NCBI GenBank assembly: GCA_016191525.1
Contig: JACPOK010000033.1
Location: 1 to 64,000, forward strand
DNA length: 64,000 bases
Reading direction: 5' to 3'
From: Burkholderiales bacterium
GTDB taxonomy: Bacteria > Pseudomonadota > Gammaproteobacteria > Burkholderiales > Burkholderiaceae_C
The notes under the pieces were generated by a model. It worked only from the letters and a program-made list of their open reading frames with translations. It was not told the DNA's origin and ran no database searches. Both the position numbers and the translations under genes were made by a program. Shown in pieces: positions 55,381-63,476 of the stretch; the stretch's first letter is position 1, and each line of letters begins with the position of its first letter.

Positions 55381-56097
55381 ATGACCACCAATTTCAAAGT
55401 CAAGCTCTTCGCCGACGGCGCCGACCTCGCGGGCATGAAGGAAATGTATGCCAACCCCATGATCAAGGGGTTCACCACCAACCCGACGCTGATGCGCAAG
55501 GCCGGCATTTCCGACTACAAGGCGTTCGCCCGCCAGGTGCTCGACGCCATCCCCGACCGGCCCATCTCCTTCGAGGTGTTCGCCGACGATTTCGCCGAAA
55601 TGGAAACCCAGGCGATGGAGATCGCCTCCTGGGGCAAGAACGTCAGCGTGAAGATCCCGGTGATGAACACCAAGCGCGAGTTCGCGGGCCCGCTGGTCAA
55701 GCGCCTGTCCGAAAAGGGCGTGGCGCTGAACGTCACCGCCGTCATGACGCTGGACCAGGTGCAGCGCATCACCGACGCCCTGGCGGCGGACGTGCCTTCC
55801 ATCATTTCCGTGTTTGCCGGCCGCATTGCCGACACGGGCGTGGACCCGGTGCCGGTCATGGCCAGGTCCGTGGAGATCATGCGCGCCAAGCCGAAGTCCG
55901 AGCTGATCTGGGCCAGCCCGCGCGAACTGCTCAACATCTTCCAGGCCGACCAGGTGGGCTGCCACATCATCACCGCCACCACCGACATCCTCAAGAAGCT
56001 GTCGCTGGCGGGCAAGGACCTGGAACAGTACTCGCTGGAGACCGTGGAGATGTTCTACAGGGACGCCACGGCCGCCGGCTATTCGATCAAAGGCTGA
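55381..56097 (+). CDS. Transaldolase/fructose-6-phosphate aldolase family protein
   Basis: A 238-residue TIM-barrel aldolase. It has GFTTNPTLMRKAG, the Schiff-base lysine Lys91 in NVSVKIPVMN, TAVMTLDQVQ and SVFAGRIADTG. Its length matches the small TalC/MipB type rather than the 320-residue pentose-pathway transaldolase. Placed among nucleotide-sugar genes, it may build or cleave a ketose-phosphate precursor of a locus-specific sugar. ATG 55381 is preferred over an upstream in-frame ATG because family proteins begin here. Confidence 0.86.
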   Translation: MTTNFKVKLFADGADLAGMKEMYANPMIKGFTTNPTLMRKAGISDYKAFARQVLDAIPDRPISFEVFADDFAEMETQAMEIASWGKNVSVKIPVMNTKREFAGPLVKRLSEKGVALNVTAVMTLDQVQRITDALAADVPSIISVFAGRIADTGVDPVPVMARSVEIMRAKPKSELIWASPRELLNIFQADQVGCHIITATTDILKKLSLAGKDLEQYSLETVEMFYRDATAAGYSIKG

Positions 56098-56110
56098 AGG
56101 AGTTCAAACA

Positions 56111-57115
56111 ATGAAAAAAGTATTGGTCGTTGGCGGCGGCGGCTATTGCGGCAGCGTCGTGGTTCCCCAGCTGCTGGACGCGGGCTGGAAAGTCACCGTG
56201 TTCGACATCCTGCGCTGGTACGGCAGTGACCACCTGCCCAAGGACAACCCCAACCTGCGCATCATCGAGGGCGACGTGCGCGACACGGCCCTCATCGCCC
56301 AGGCCTGCGAAGGCCAGGACGCGATGCTGCACCTGGCCTGCATTTCCAACGATGCGAGTTTCGAGCTGGATGAAAAGCTTTCCACCTCGGTCAACCTGGA
56401 TTCGTTCGAGCCGGTGGTGATCGCCGCCAAGAAAGCCGGCATCAAGCGCTTCGTGTTCGCCTCCTCCAGCTCGGTCTACGGCGTTTCGGATTCGCCCGAC
56501 GTGACCGAAGACCACCCGCTGGTGCCGCTCACGCTGTACAACAAGTACAAGGGCCTGTGCGAGCCGCTGCTGCTCAAGCACACCGACAAGGATTTCGTCG
56601 GCGTGGTGTTCCGCCCCGCCACGGTCTGCGGCTACGCGCCCCGCCAGCGGCTGGACCTCTCGGTCAACATCCTGACCAATCACGCCGTGAACAAGGGCAA
56701 GATCACCGTGTTCGGCGGCGCCCAGCTGCGCCCCAACCTGCACGTGCAGGACTACGCCGACCTGTGCGAACTGCTGCTCACCGCGCCCGACGAGAAGATT
56801 GCCAACCAGGTCTTCAACTGCGGCTTCCAGAACATGAGCATCATGGACATCGCGCTGATCGTGAAGAAGGTGGTGCAGGAGGAATTCCCCGAAAAGGGCG
56901 AGATCCCGATTGACGTCACCACCTCGGACGACCCCCGCTCCTATCACATCAATTCGGGCAAGATCAAGCGCGTGCTGGGCTTTGAGCCGAAGCACTCCAT
57001 CGAGGAGGCGGTGCGCGGCCTGTGCAAGGCCTTCCGCGAAGGCAAGCTGCCCAACAGCTTCGATGACAACAAATACTTCAACGTGCGCACCATGAAGGCC
57101 GTGGGCGCGAAATGA
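56111..57115 (+). CDS. NAD-dependent epimerase/dehydratase (sugar-nucleotide SDR)
   Basis: A 334-residue extended SDR with cofactor loop GGGGYCGS, VFASSSSVYG and catalytic YNKYK. It includes RPATVCGYAPRQRLDLSVN, typical of sugar-nucleotide epimerases. It has AGGAG 7 bases upstream and overlaps the next gene by four bases (ATGA). Substrate unknown. Confidence 0.87.
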   Translation: MKKVLVVGGGGYCGSVVVPQLLDAGWKVTVFDILRWYGSDHLPKDNPNLRIIEGDVRDTALIAQACEGQDAMLHLACISNDASFELDEKLSTSVNLDSFEPVVIAAKKAGIKRFVFASSSSVYGVSDSPDVTEDHPLVPLTLYNKYKGLCEPLLLKHTDKDFVGVVFRPATVCGYAPRQRLDLSVNILTNHAVNKGKITVFGGAQLRPNLHVQDYADLCELLLTAPDEKIANQVFNCGFQNMSIMDIALIVKKVVQEEFPEKGEIPIDVTTSDDPRSYHINSGKIKRVLGFEPKHSIEEAVRGLCKAFREGKLPNSFDDNKYFNVRTMKAVGAK

Positions 57116-58110
57116 ACGGCCAGCCCGTAGCGCTGGTCACGGGAGGCGCGGGCTTCATCGGCAGCCACATGGTCGATGTGCTGCTGGAGCGCGGCTACCG
57201 GGTCCGCGTGATCGACAACCTGGTGGGCGGGCGCGAGGAAAACCTGGCGCACCTGAAGGGCGACGCGCGGCTGGAAGTGGAGCTGCGAGACATCCGCAGC
57301 TATGCGCCGGGCGACGCCTTCTTCAAGGACGTGGAGCGCGTCATCCACTTTGCCGGCATCGGCGACATCGTTCCCTCCATCGAGCGGCCCGCCGAATACA
57401 TGTCCGTCAACGTGCAGGGCACCGTCCACATGCTGGAATGCGCGCGTGCCGCCGGCGTGAAGAAGTTTGTCTATGCCGCGTCCTCGTCCTGCTACGGCCT
57501 GGCCGATGTGCCCACGCCTGAAGACCATCCCATCACCCCGCTCTACCCCTATGCCCTGTCAAAGTACCAGGGCGAGCAGGCGGCCTTCCACTGGCACGAC
57601 GTGTACAAGCTGCCGGTCAATTCGGTCCGCATCTTCAATGCCTACGGCCTGCGTTCACGCACCTCGGGCGCCTATGGCGCGGTGTTCGGCGTATTCCTCA
57701 AGCAAAAGCTCGCCGGCAAGGCTTTCACGGTGGTTGGCGACGGCACCCAGCGGCGTGATTTCCTCTACGTGACCGACGTGGCGCGCGCCTTCCTGGCCGC
57801 GGCCGAAGCCCCCGCCACCGGCCGCTTCTGGAACCTGGGCGCGGGCAACCCGCAGTCGGTCAAGCGCCTCATCGAACTGCTGGGCGGCGACATCACGTAC
57901 ATCCCCAAGCGGCCCGGCGAGCCCGATTGCACCTGGGCCGACATCAACCGCATCACGTCCGAGCTGGGCTGGGCGCCGCAGGTCAGCTTCGAGCAGGGCG
58001 TGGAAAAGATCCTGCAGAACATCGACTACTGGCGCGACGCGCCGCTGTGGGAGCCCGGCTCCATCGCGACGGCGACAAAGACCTGGTTCCAGTACATGGG
58101 CAAGGAATAA
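57112..58110 (+). CDS. NAD-dependent UDP-sugar 4-epimerase-like protein
   Basis: A 332-residue extended SDR of the GalE/WbpP type: GGAGFIGSHMVD, AASSSCYGLADVPTPEDH, catalytic YALSK, NAYGLRSRTSGAYG and GDGTQRRDFLYVTDVA. It is translationally coupled to the epimerase before it and followed 2 bases later by the nucleotidyltransferase-kinase. It probably epimerises a UDP-hexose or related sugar. Confidence 0.88.
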   Translation: MNGQPVALVTGGAGFIGSHMVDVLLERGYRVRVIDNLVGGREENLAHLKGDARLEVELRDIRSYAPGDAFFKDVERVIHFAGIGDIVPSIERPAEYMSVNVQGTVHMLECARAAGVKKFVYAASSSCYGLADVPTPEDHPITPLYPYALSKYQGEQAAFHWHDVYKLPVNSVRIFNAYGLRSRTSGAYGAVFGVFLKQKLAGKAFTVVGDGTQRRDFLYVTDVARAFLAAAEAPATGRFWNLGAGNPQSVKRLIELLGGDITYIPKRPGEPDCTWADINRITSELGWAPQVSFEQGVEKILQNIDYWRDAPLWEPGSIATATKTWFQYMGKE

Positions 58111-58112
58111 AC

Positions 58113-59684
58113 ATGCTTTCTACCCTCGCCGCGTCGTTCAGCCACAAGATCAAGACCGCCGACGAACTGGCCGCGCTCATCGGGGCGCCGCCCCGCGCCA
58201 AAAAGGTCATCATGTGCCACGGCGTGTTCGACGTGGTGCACCCCGGCCACCTGCGCCACCTGCTGTACGCCAAGAGCAAGGCCGACATCCTGGTGGCCAG
58301 CATCACGGCCGACCGCCACATCGCCAAGGGCATGCACCGGCCCCACGTGCCGCAGGACCTGCGCGCGCTGAACCTGGCGGCGTTCGAACTGGTCGACTAT
58401 GTGGTGGTTGACCACGACGCCACCCCCATCGCCAACATCCGCAAGATCCAGCCCGACTTTTTCGCCAAGGGCTACGAGTACACGGCCGGCGCCGCCATGC
58501 CGCCCAAGACCCAGGAAGAGATCGACGCGCTCAAGAGCTATGGCGGTGAAATCATCTTCACGCCGGGCGACATCGTCTATTCCTCCTCACGCCTGATCGA
58601 CCTGGCCCCGCCGGAAATCAAGCTGGAGAAGCTGCTGACCTACATGGACGGCCACGGCCTCACCTTTGATGCGCTACGCGGCGCGCTGGATTCGTTTTCC
58701 GGCATGAGCGTGCACGTGGTGGGTGACACCATCGTTGACAGCTACACCCACGCCGCGATGATCGGCGGCCAGACCAAGACGCCGACCATGAGCGTGCTGT
58801 ACGAGCGGCGCGACGACTACATCGGCGGCGCGGCCATCGTGGCGGAGCACCTGCGCGCCGCCGGCGCGAGGGTGACCTTCTCCACCGTGCTGGGCGACGA
58901 CGCGTTCAAGCAGTTCGTGCTGGATGGCATGGCCAAAAGCGACATCGACTGCAACGCCATCATCGACCCGACGCGGCCCACCACGAACAAGAACGCCATC
59001 GTTACCGGCGGCTACCGGCTGCTGAAGATCGATACGCTGGACAATCGCTCGATCTCCGACGAGATCGTCGTCAAGCTGCAGCAGGCCATTGCCAACGGCA
59101 AGCATGACACGGTGGTGTTCAGCGATTTCCGCCACGGCCTGTTCAACCGCCGCACCATCCCGCAGCTGATCTCCGCCATCCCGGCCGGCGTGTTCAAGGT
59201 GGCCGACAGCCAGGTCGCGAGCCGCTGGGGCAACATCACCGACTTCCAGGACTTCGACCTGATCACGCCCAATGAGCGCGAAGCCCGCTTCGCGCTGGGC
59301 GACCAGGACTCCGGCGTGCGGCCGCTGGCCTCGGCGCTGTACGACGCGGCACGCTGCAAGACGCTGATCCTCAAGCTCGGCGAGCGCGGCGTGCTGACCT
59401 GCCACAACAACAACCACGAGTCGCTCGATTCGTACACGGTGGTCGACTCGTTCGTTGACCGGGTGGTGGACGCGGTGGGCGCCGGCGATGCGCTGCTGGC
59501 CTACGCTACGCTGGCCAAGCGGGCCACCGGCTCCGACGCCATCGCCACCATCCTGGGCTCGCTGGCCGCCGCCTGCGAATGCGAGGTGGACGGCAATATC
59601 CCCATCACGCCGCAGGCGGTGCTGGCCAAGATCGACAACGTGGAGCGGCAGGTCGCCTACGCGGGCCAGGGGTCGGGCACTTGA
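58113..59684 (+). CDS. Nucleotidyltransferase-sugar kinase fusion (HldE-like, reversed domain order)
   Basis: A 523-residue bifunctional protein. Residues about 25-165 are a cytidylyltransferase-like domain (CHGVFDVVHPGHLRHL, the HxGH nucleotide-binding motif). Residues about 195-510 are a PfkB/ribokinase-type kinase with DDYIGGAAIVAEHLRAAGA and the active-site DAVGAGDALLAYA. In HldE the kinase comes first; here the order is reversed, so it is unlikely to be the housekeeping heptose enzyme. It would phosphorylate and nucleotide-activate a sugar. Its stop overlaps the next start (TTGA). Confidence 0.88.
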   Translation: MLSTLAASFSHKIKTADELAALIGAPPRAKKVIMCHGVFDVVHPGHLRHLLYAKSKADILVASITADRHIAKGMHRPHVPQDLRALNLAAFELVDYVVVDHDATPIANIRKIQPDFFAKGYEYTAGAAMPPKTQEEIDALKSYGGEIIFTPGDIVYSSSRLIDLAPPEIKLEKLLTYMDGHGLTFDALRGALDSFSGMSVHVVGDTIVDSYTHAAMIGGQTKTPTMSVLYERRDDYIGGAAIVAEHLRAAGARVTFSTVLGDDAFKQFVLDGMAKSDIDCNAIIDPTRPTTNKNAIVTGGYRLLKIDTLDNRSISDEIVVKLQQAIANGKHDTVVFSDFRHGLFNRRTIPQLISAIPAGVFKVADSQVASRWGNITDFQDFDLITPNEREARFALGDQDSGVRPLASALYDAARCKTLILKLGERGVLTCHNNNHESLDSYTVVDSFVDRVVDAVGAGDALLAYATLAKRATGSDAIATILGSLAAACECEVDGNIPITPQAVLAKIDNVERQVAYAGQGSGT

Positions 59685-60610
59685 AATCCCTGGTGGTCGG
59701 CCTCGGCGTGCAGGGGCAAAAGCGCAAGCGCTTCGCCGGCGCCGATTTCGTGGGTGCGGTGGACCCGGTGCACAAGGACGCGCAGTTCCGCCAGCTGGCC
59801 GACGTGCCGCTGGCGAGCTTTGATGCCGCGCTGGTGTGCACACCGGACGAGCCCAAAATGGAGCTGTTGGGCTACCTGTTGCGCAGCGGCAAGCACGTGC
59901 TGGTGGAAAAGCCGCTGTGGGCGCCCGACGATGCCCAGATCAACGAATTGCAGCGGCTGGCCCATGCCAGCGGCGCCTATTGCTACACCGCCTACAACCA
60001 CCGGTTCGAGCCGCACTTCGCGGCAATGAAGGCCGTGATCGATTCCGGCAGGCTGGGCCAGATCTATCGCTGCCGCATGTTCTATGGCAACGGCACCGCA
60101 CGCCTGGTGCGTGAATCCGAATGGCGCGACCAGGGCGCCGGGGTACTGCCCGACCTGGGTTCGCACCTGCTGGACACGGCCCTGTTCTGGTTCGGCGCCG
60201 TCGCGGACGACTTGCGCGTGACGTCCGCCAGCCGTTTCGAGAACCGCGCCCCCGACCACGTGGTGATCGCCTCCGAGGGCACCAGCCCGAAGCTGGAGCT
60301 GGAGATGACGCTGCTGATGTGGCGCAACCATTTCACCTGCGACATCCTGGCCGAGAAGGGCTCGGCCCACATCGAGTCGCTCTGCAAATGGGGACCGAGC
60401 ACGCTGAACGTGCGCACCCGAATCCTGCCCTCGGGCCGGCCGCCGGAAGAAACCGAAACCCTGGTGCAGGAAGACCCCACCTGGGCGTTGGAGTACGCGC
60501 ATTTCCGCGCGGCCTGCCTGGAGCGCCGCCGCACCGACCTGGCCACCGACCTGTGGCTGAACCGCACGCTGCGCAGCCTGTCAGATGACGCCGTGAGGAA
60601 GGTGGCATGA
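59681..60610 (+). CDS. Gfo/Idh/MocA family oxidoreductase
   Basis: A 309-residue NAD(P)-dependent sugar dehydrogenase-like protein with VVGLGVQGQKRKRF, the EKPLW motif with the catalytic-region Lys, and PDLGSHLLDTAL. Start TTG 59681 overlaps the previous stop by four bases; no ATG or GTG lies close by. The N-terminus is very short ahead of the Rossmann loop, fitting this start. It probably oxidises a hydroxyl of the locus sugar. Confidence 0.86.
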   Translation: MKSLVVGLGVQGQKRKRFAGADFVGAVDPVHKDAQFRQLADVPLASFDAALVCTPDEPKMELLGYLLRSGKHVLVEKPLWAPDDAQINELQRLAHASGAYCYTAYNHRFEPHFAAMKAVIDSGRLGQIYRCRMFYGNGTARLVRESEWRDQGAGVLPDLGSHLLDTALFWFGAVADDLRVTSASRFENRAPDHVVIASEGTSPKLELEMTLLMWRNHFTCDILAEKGSAHIESLCKWGPSTLNVRTRILPSGRPPEETETLVQEDPTWALEYAHFRAACLERRRTDLATDLWLNRTLRSLSDDAVRKVA

Positions 60611-61887
60611 CCCAGCCGGTGATCGGTTTTGCCGGCATGACCCACCTGGGCCTGGTCTCGGGCATCAGCGCCTCGGAAAAGGGCTTCGACGTCGTCTGTT
60701 TCGATGGCGACACGGCCCGCATCGAACCCATCCGCCAGGGCCGCCTGCCCGTGTCCGAGCCGCAGCTGGGCGACCTGTTCACAAAGAACGCGGCCCGCCT
60801 CTCATTCACCGCCGACCCGGCTGGCCTGGCCCGCTGCGACGTGATCTACGTGGCGCCCGACGTGCCGACCGACGACCAGGGCGCCAGCGACATCCGCCCC
60901 ATCGAGGCGATGCTGGATGCCGTGTTCGCCGCCGCCCGGCCCGACGCCACTGTGGTGCTGCTGTCGCAGATTCCGCCCGGCTTCACCCGCATGCGCCAGC
61001 GTACCGGCCGCACGCTGTACTGCCAGGTGGAGACGCTGATCTTCGGCCGCGCCGTGGAGCGGGCCCTGTTCCCCGAGCGCTACATCATTGGCTGCGCCGA
61101 CCCCGCGCAGCCGCTGCCCGCGCCTTATGCGCAGTTCCTGGCCGCGCACAACTGCCCGCTGCTGCCCATGCGCTATGAGAGCGCGGAGCTGGCCAAGATC
61201 TCGATCAACATGTTCCTGGTCGCCTCGGTGTCCACCACCAACACGCTGGCAGAGGTTTGCGAGAACGTCGGCGCCGATTGGTCGGAGATCGCCCCCGCGC
61301 TGCGGCTGGACCGGCGCATCGGCCCCTGGGCCTACCTGGGCCCCGGCCTGGGCATTGCCGGCGGCAACCTCGAACGCGACCTGGCCACGATCTGCCAGCT
61401 GGCCGACCGCCACCACACCGATGCCGGTGTGGTGCGCTCCTGGATAGCCAACAGCCGCCACCGCGCGGGCTGGGCCGCTCGCACCATCCGCACGCTGCTG
61501 CTGGATGCCGCGCCCAAGGCCGCCGTGGCCGTCTGGGGCCTGGCCTATAAGGAAAACACGCACTCGGTGAAGAACTCTCCCTCGCTGGCAACCTTGGCGG
61601 CCCTGCCGGGCGCCAGCCTGCGCGTGTACGACCCGGTGGTGCAGGCCAGTGCCGCGAACCACGACAGCGCCGTGGGTGCGGGCAGCGCGCTTGAAGCCCT
61701 GGCGGGCACGCAGGCGCTGATGATCCTCACGCCCTGGCCGCAGTTCAAGGAGATATCGCCCGCCGACATTGCCAGCGCCATGGCAGGCCGCCTGGTGCTG
61801 GATCCGTACAAGGTGCTGGACCCGGCGGCGGCGAAAGCGGCCGGGCTGGACGTCCGCACACTGGGCCGGGGAGCCGCCAATGCTTGA
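60607..61887 (+). CDS. UDP-glucose/GDP-mannose dehydrogenase family protein lacking the catalytic cysteine
   Basis: A 426-residue protein with the three-domain UGDH layout. ELAKISINMFLV (Lys198, Asn201) and LAYKENTHSVKNSP are conserved. The active-site loop, normally GGxCxPKD, reads GIAGGNLERD, so Asn254 stands where the essential Cys should be. The first Rossmann loop reads GMTHLGL rather than GxGYVGL. Four-electron oxidation to a uronic acid via a thioester is therefore not expected. It may be a simple dehydrogenase, a binding protein, or act on another substrate. It overlaps genes on both sides. Confidence 0.85.
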   Translation: MTQPVIGFAGMTHLGLVSGISASEKGFDVVCFDGDTARIEPIRQGRLPVSEPQLGDLFTKNAARLSFTADPAGLARCDVIYVAPDVPTDDQGASDIRPIEAMLDAVFAAARPDATVVLLSQIPPGFTRMRQRTGRTLYCQVETLIFGRAVERALFPERYIIGCADPAQPLPAPYAQFLAAHNCPLLPMRYESAELAKISINMFLVASVSTTNTLAEVCENVGADWSEIAPALRLDRRIGPWAYLGPGLGIAGGNLERDLATICQLADRHHTDAGVVRSWIANSRHRAGWAARTIRTLLLDAAPKAAVAVWGLAYKENTHSVKNSPSLATLAALPGASLRVYDPVVQASAANHDSAVGAGSALEALAGTQALMILTPWPQFKEISPADIASAMAGRLVLDPYKVLDPAAAKAAGLDVRTLGRGAANA

Positions 61888-62752
61888 ACACACCCACAGC
61901 GCCGACACGGCGCCCGAACGCGTCGTCGTGATGGGCGCGCGTGGCTTCGTCGGCGGCGCGCTGATGCGGCGGCTGCAGGTTGCCGGCATTCCCGCGCTGG
62001 GCCTGGGCCGGGAAGACGTCGACCTGCTGGCCGATGGCGCGGCGCAGAAGCTGGCCGCACTGCTGCAGCCCGGCGATGCCTTCGTGGCCGTCTCGGCCCT
62101 GGCGCCCTGCAAGGACGCCGACATGCTGGTGAGCAACACGGTGCTTGCGCGCTCGCTGGTCAAGGCCCTCAGCCTCCAGCCCGTCGCGCAAGTCATCAAC
62201 ATCAGCTCGGACGCCGTGTACGGCGACTCGAGCGAGCCGATGAACGAGCAATCGCCGCTGGCGCCGGAATCGCTGCACGGCGTGATGCACCTGGCGCGCG
62301 AGCTGATGTTCCGCAGCGAAGTGAAAGCGCCGCTGGCGGCGCTGCGCCCTTCCCTGCTCTACGGCGCGCAGGACCCGCACAACGGCTACGGCCCCAACCG
62401 CTTCCGCCGCCTGGCTGAAAAGGGCGAGGCCATCGCGCTGTTCGGCGAAGGCGAGGAGCGGCGCGACCACGTGTTCATCGACGACGTGGCGGAAATCGCG
62501 CTGCGGGTGCTGCTGCGGCGCAGCCGCGGCGCGCTGAACATCGCGACCGGTGAAGTCAGGTCGTTCAGGGACATCGCGCAGGACGTGGTGCGCATGGCGG
62601 GCAGCGCCAGCACCATCCACGGCACCCCGCGCAGCGGCCCCATGCCGCACAACGGCTACCGGGCGTTCGACGTGGCGGGCACGAGCCGGGCTTTTCCGGG
62701 CTTCAGCTACACGCCGCTGGCGCAGGGCCTGCGCCGTTCGCTATCGGTTTGA
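61880..62752 (+). CDS. NAD-dependent epimerase-like SDR with altered active site
   Basis: A 290-residue SDR: GARGFVGGALMRRL, NISSDAVYGDSSEP and ERRDHVFIDDVAEIA. The catalytic YxxxK position reads HGVMH (His133, His137), so both Tyr and Lys are replaced. ATG 61880 overlaps the preceding gene by 8 bases. The last codons and the TGA lie inside a palindromic repeat (62739-62788), so the C-terminus (RRSLSV) may have been trimmed by its insertion. Confidence 0.83.
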   Translation: MLEHTHSADTAPERVVVMGARGFVGGALMRRLQVAGIPALGLGREDVDLLADGAAQKLAALLQPGDAFVAVSALAPCKDADMLVSNTVLARSLVKALSLQPVAQVINISSDAVYGDSSEPMNEQSPLAPESLHGVMHLARELMFRSEVKAPLAALRPSLLYGAQDPHNGYGPNRFRRLAEKGEAIALFGEGEERRDHVFIDDVAEIALRVLLRRSRGALNIATGEVRSFRDIAQDVVRMAGSASTIHGTPRSGPMPHNGYRAFDVAGTSRAFPGFSYTPLAQGLRRSLSV

Positions 62753-62788
62753 TAGCGCTCCACGCACAGCCGGCGCGCTTTGCGGGCC
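62739..62788 (+). repeat. Interspersed palindromic element spanning a stop codon
   Basis: It reads CGCTATCGGTTTGATAGCGC, then TCCACGCACAGCCGGCGCGC and TTTGCGGGCC. It is a close match to the copy at 30482-30530 throughout. The TTTGATAG part supplies the stop codon of the SDR gene. A further inverted repeat follows (GGCCGATT at 62785 with AATCGGGCC), perhaps a terminator for the two convergent genes. Confidence 0.75.
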
Positions 62789-62810
62789 GATTCTCCTCTG
62801 AAAATCGGGC

Positions 62811-63476
62811 CTAGAGCGTCTCGGTGATGGTCCAGGCCCAGTCGCCCGTGTAGCCGATGCGGGCGAAGAACTTCTCCCAGTCATCCACGTGCATGGCCGT
62901 CACGCAGGTCAACACCCATTTGTGCAGCGCTTCCTGCTCGGCATCGTTGCGCCAGGCGTCGACCACGATGAAAGAGTTCTTTTTGGCGACGCGCTGCACT
63001 TCCAGCAGGGCCTGCCCGCACTCATCCAGCTCGAAGTTGTGGGCCACGTTGATGGAGGTCACCAGGTCGAACGACTTGTCGGCAAACGGCAGCTTGCGCG
63101 CGTCGCCCACCTGCAGCCGGTCCTTGACGCCGGGATGGGCGTTGGCAATGGCGTATTCCGACACGTCCAGCCCCTGCAGCCGCGCCTGGGGCATCAGCAG
63201 GCTGAAATCCTGCAGCATGAAGCCCTTGCCGCAGCCCACGTCCAGGATGGAAGCGTCATCCGCCAGCCCGTAGTGCTGCCGCATCAGGGCCACGGTGCCG
63301 GTCCAGAAGCGCGGGTGGTAGTTGTAGCCACCGTAGCCGTGCATGCGGTCGCCGTCGAAGTAGTCGCGGCCGAACTGGCGCGACAGCTGGCGGTCGGCAT
63401 CGGTGACCTCGCGGCCGCGCTGCTCGATCGGCCGCTTGGAGCGCGGGTAGCGCGCCATCAGGTCCACATACGGCAT
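62811..63476 (-). CDS. SAM-dependent methyltransferase
   Basis: A 221-residue class I methyltransferase. Motif I is ILDVGCGKGFML, followed by LQGLDVSEYAI and the DARKLPFADKSFDLV region. The N-terminal part (GREVTDADRQLSRQFGRDYF; GYGGYNYHPRFW) resembles sugar-modifying methyltransferases. Its ATG overlaps the stop of the E1-beta-like gene by one base, so both are one transcript on the minus strand, convergent with the sugar operon. It may methylate the locus sugar. Confidence 0.85.
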   Translation of the reverse strand: MPYVDLMARYPRSKRPIEQRGREVTDADRQLSRQFGRDYFDGDRMHGYGGYNYHPRFWTGTVALMRQHYGLADDASILDVGCGKGFMLQDFSLLMPQARLQGLDVSEYAIANAHPGVKDRLQVGDARKLPFADKSFDLVTSINVAHNFELDECGQALLEVQRVAKKNSFIVVDAWRNDAEQEALHKWVLTCVTAMHVDDWEKFFARIGYTGDWAWTITETL

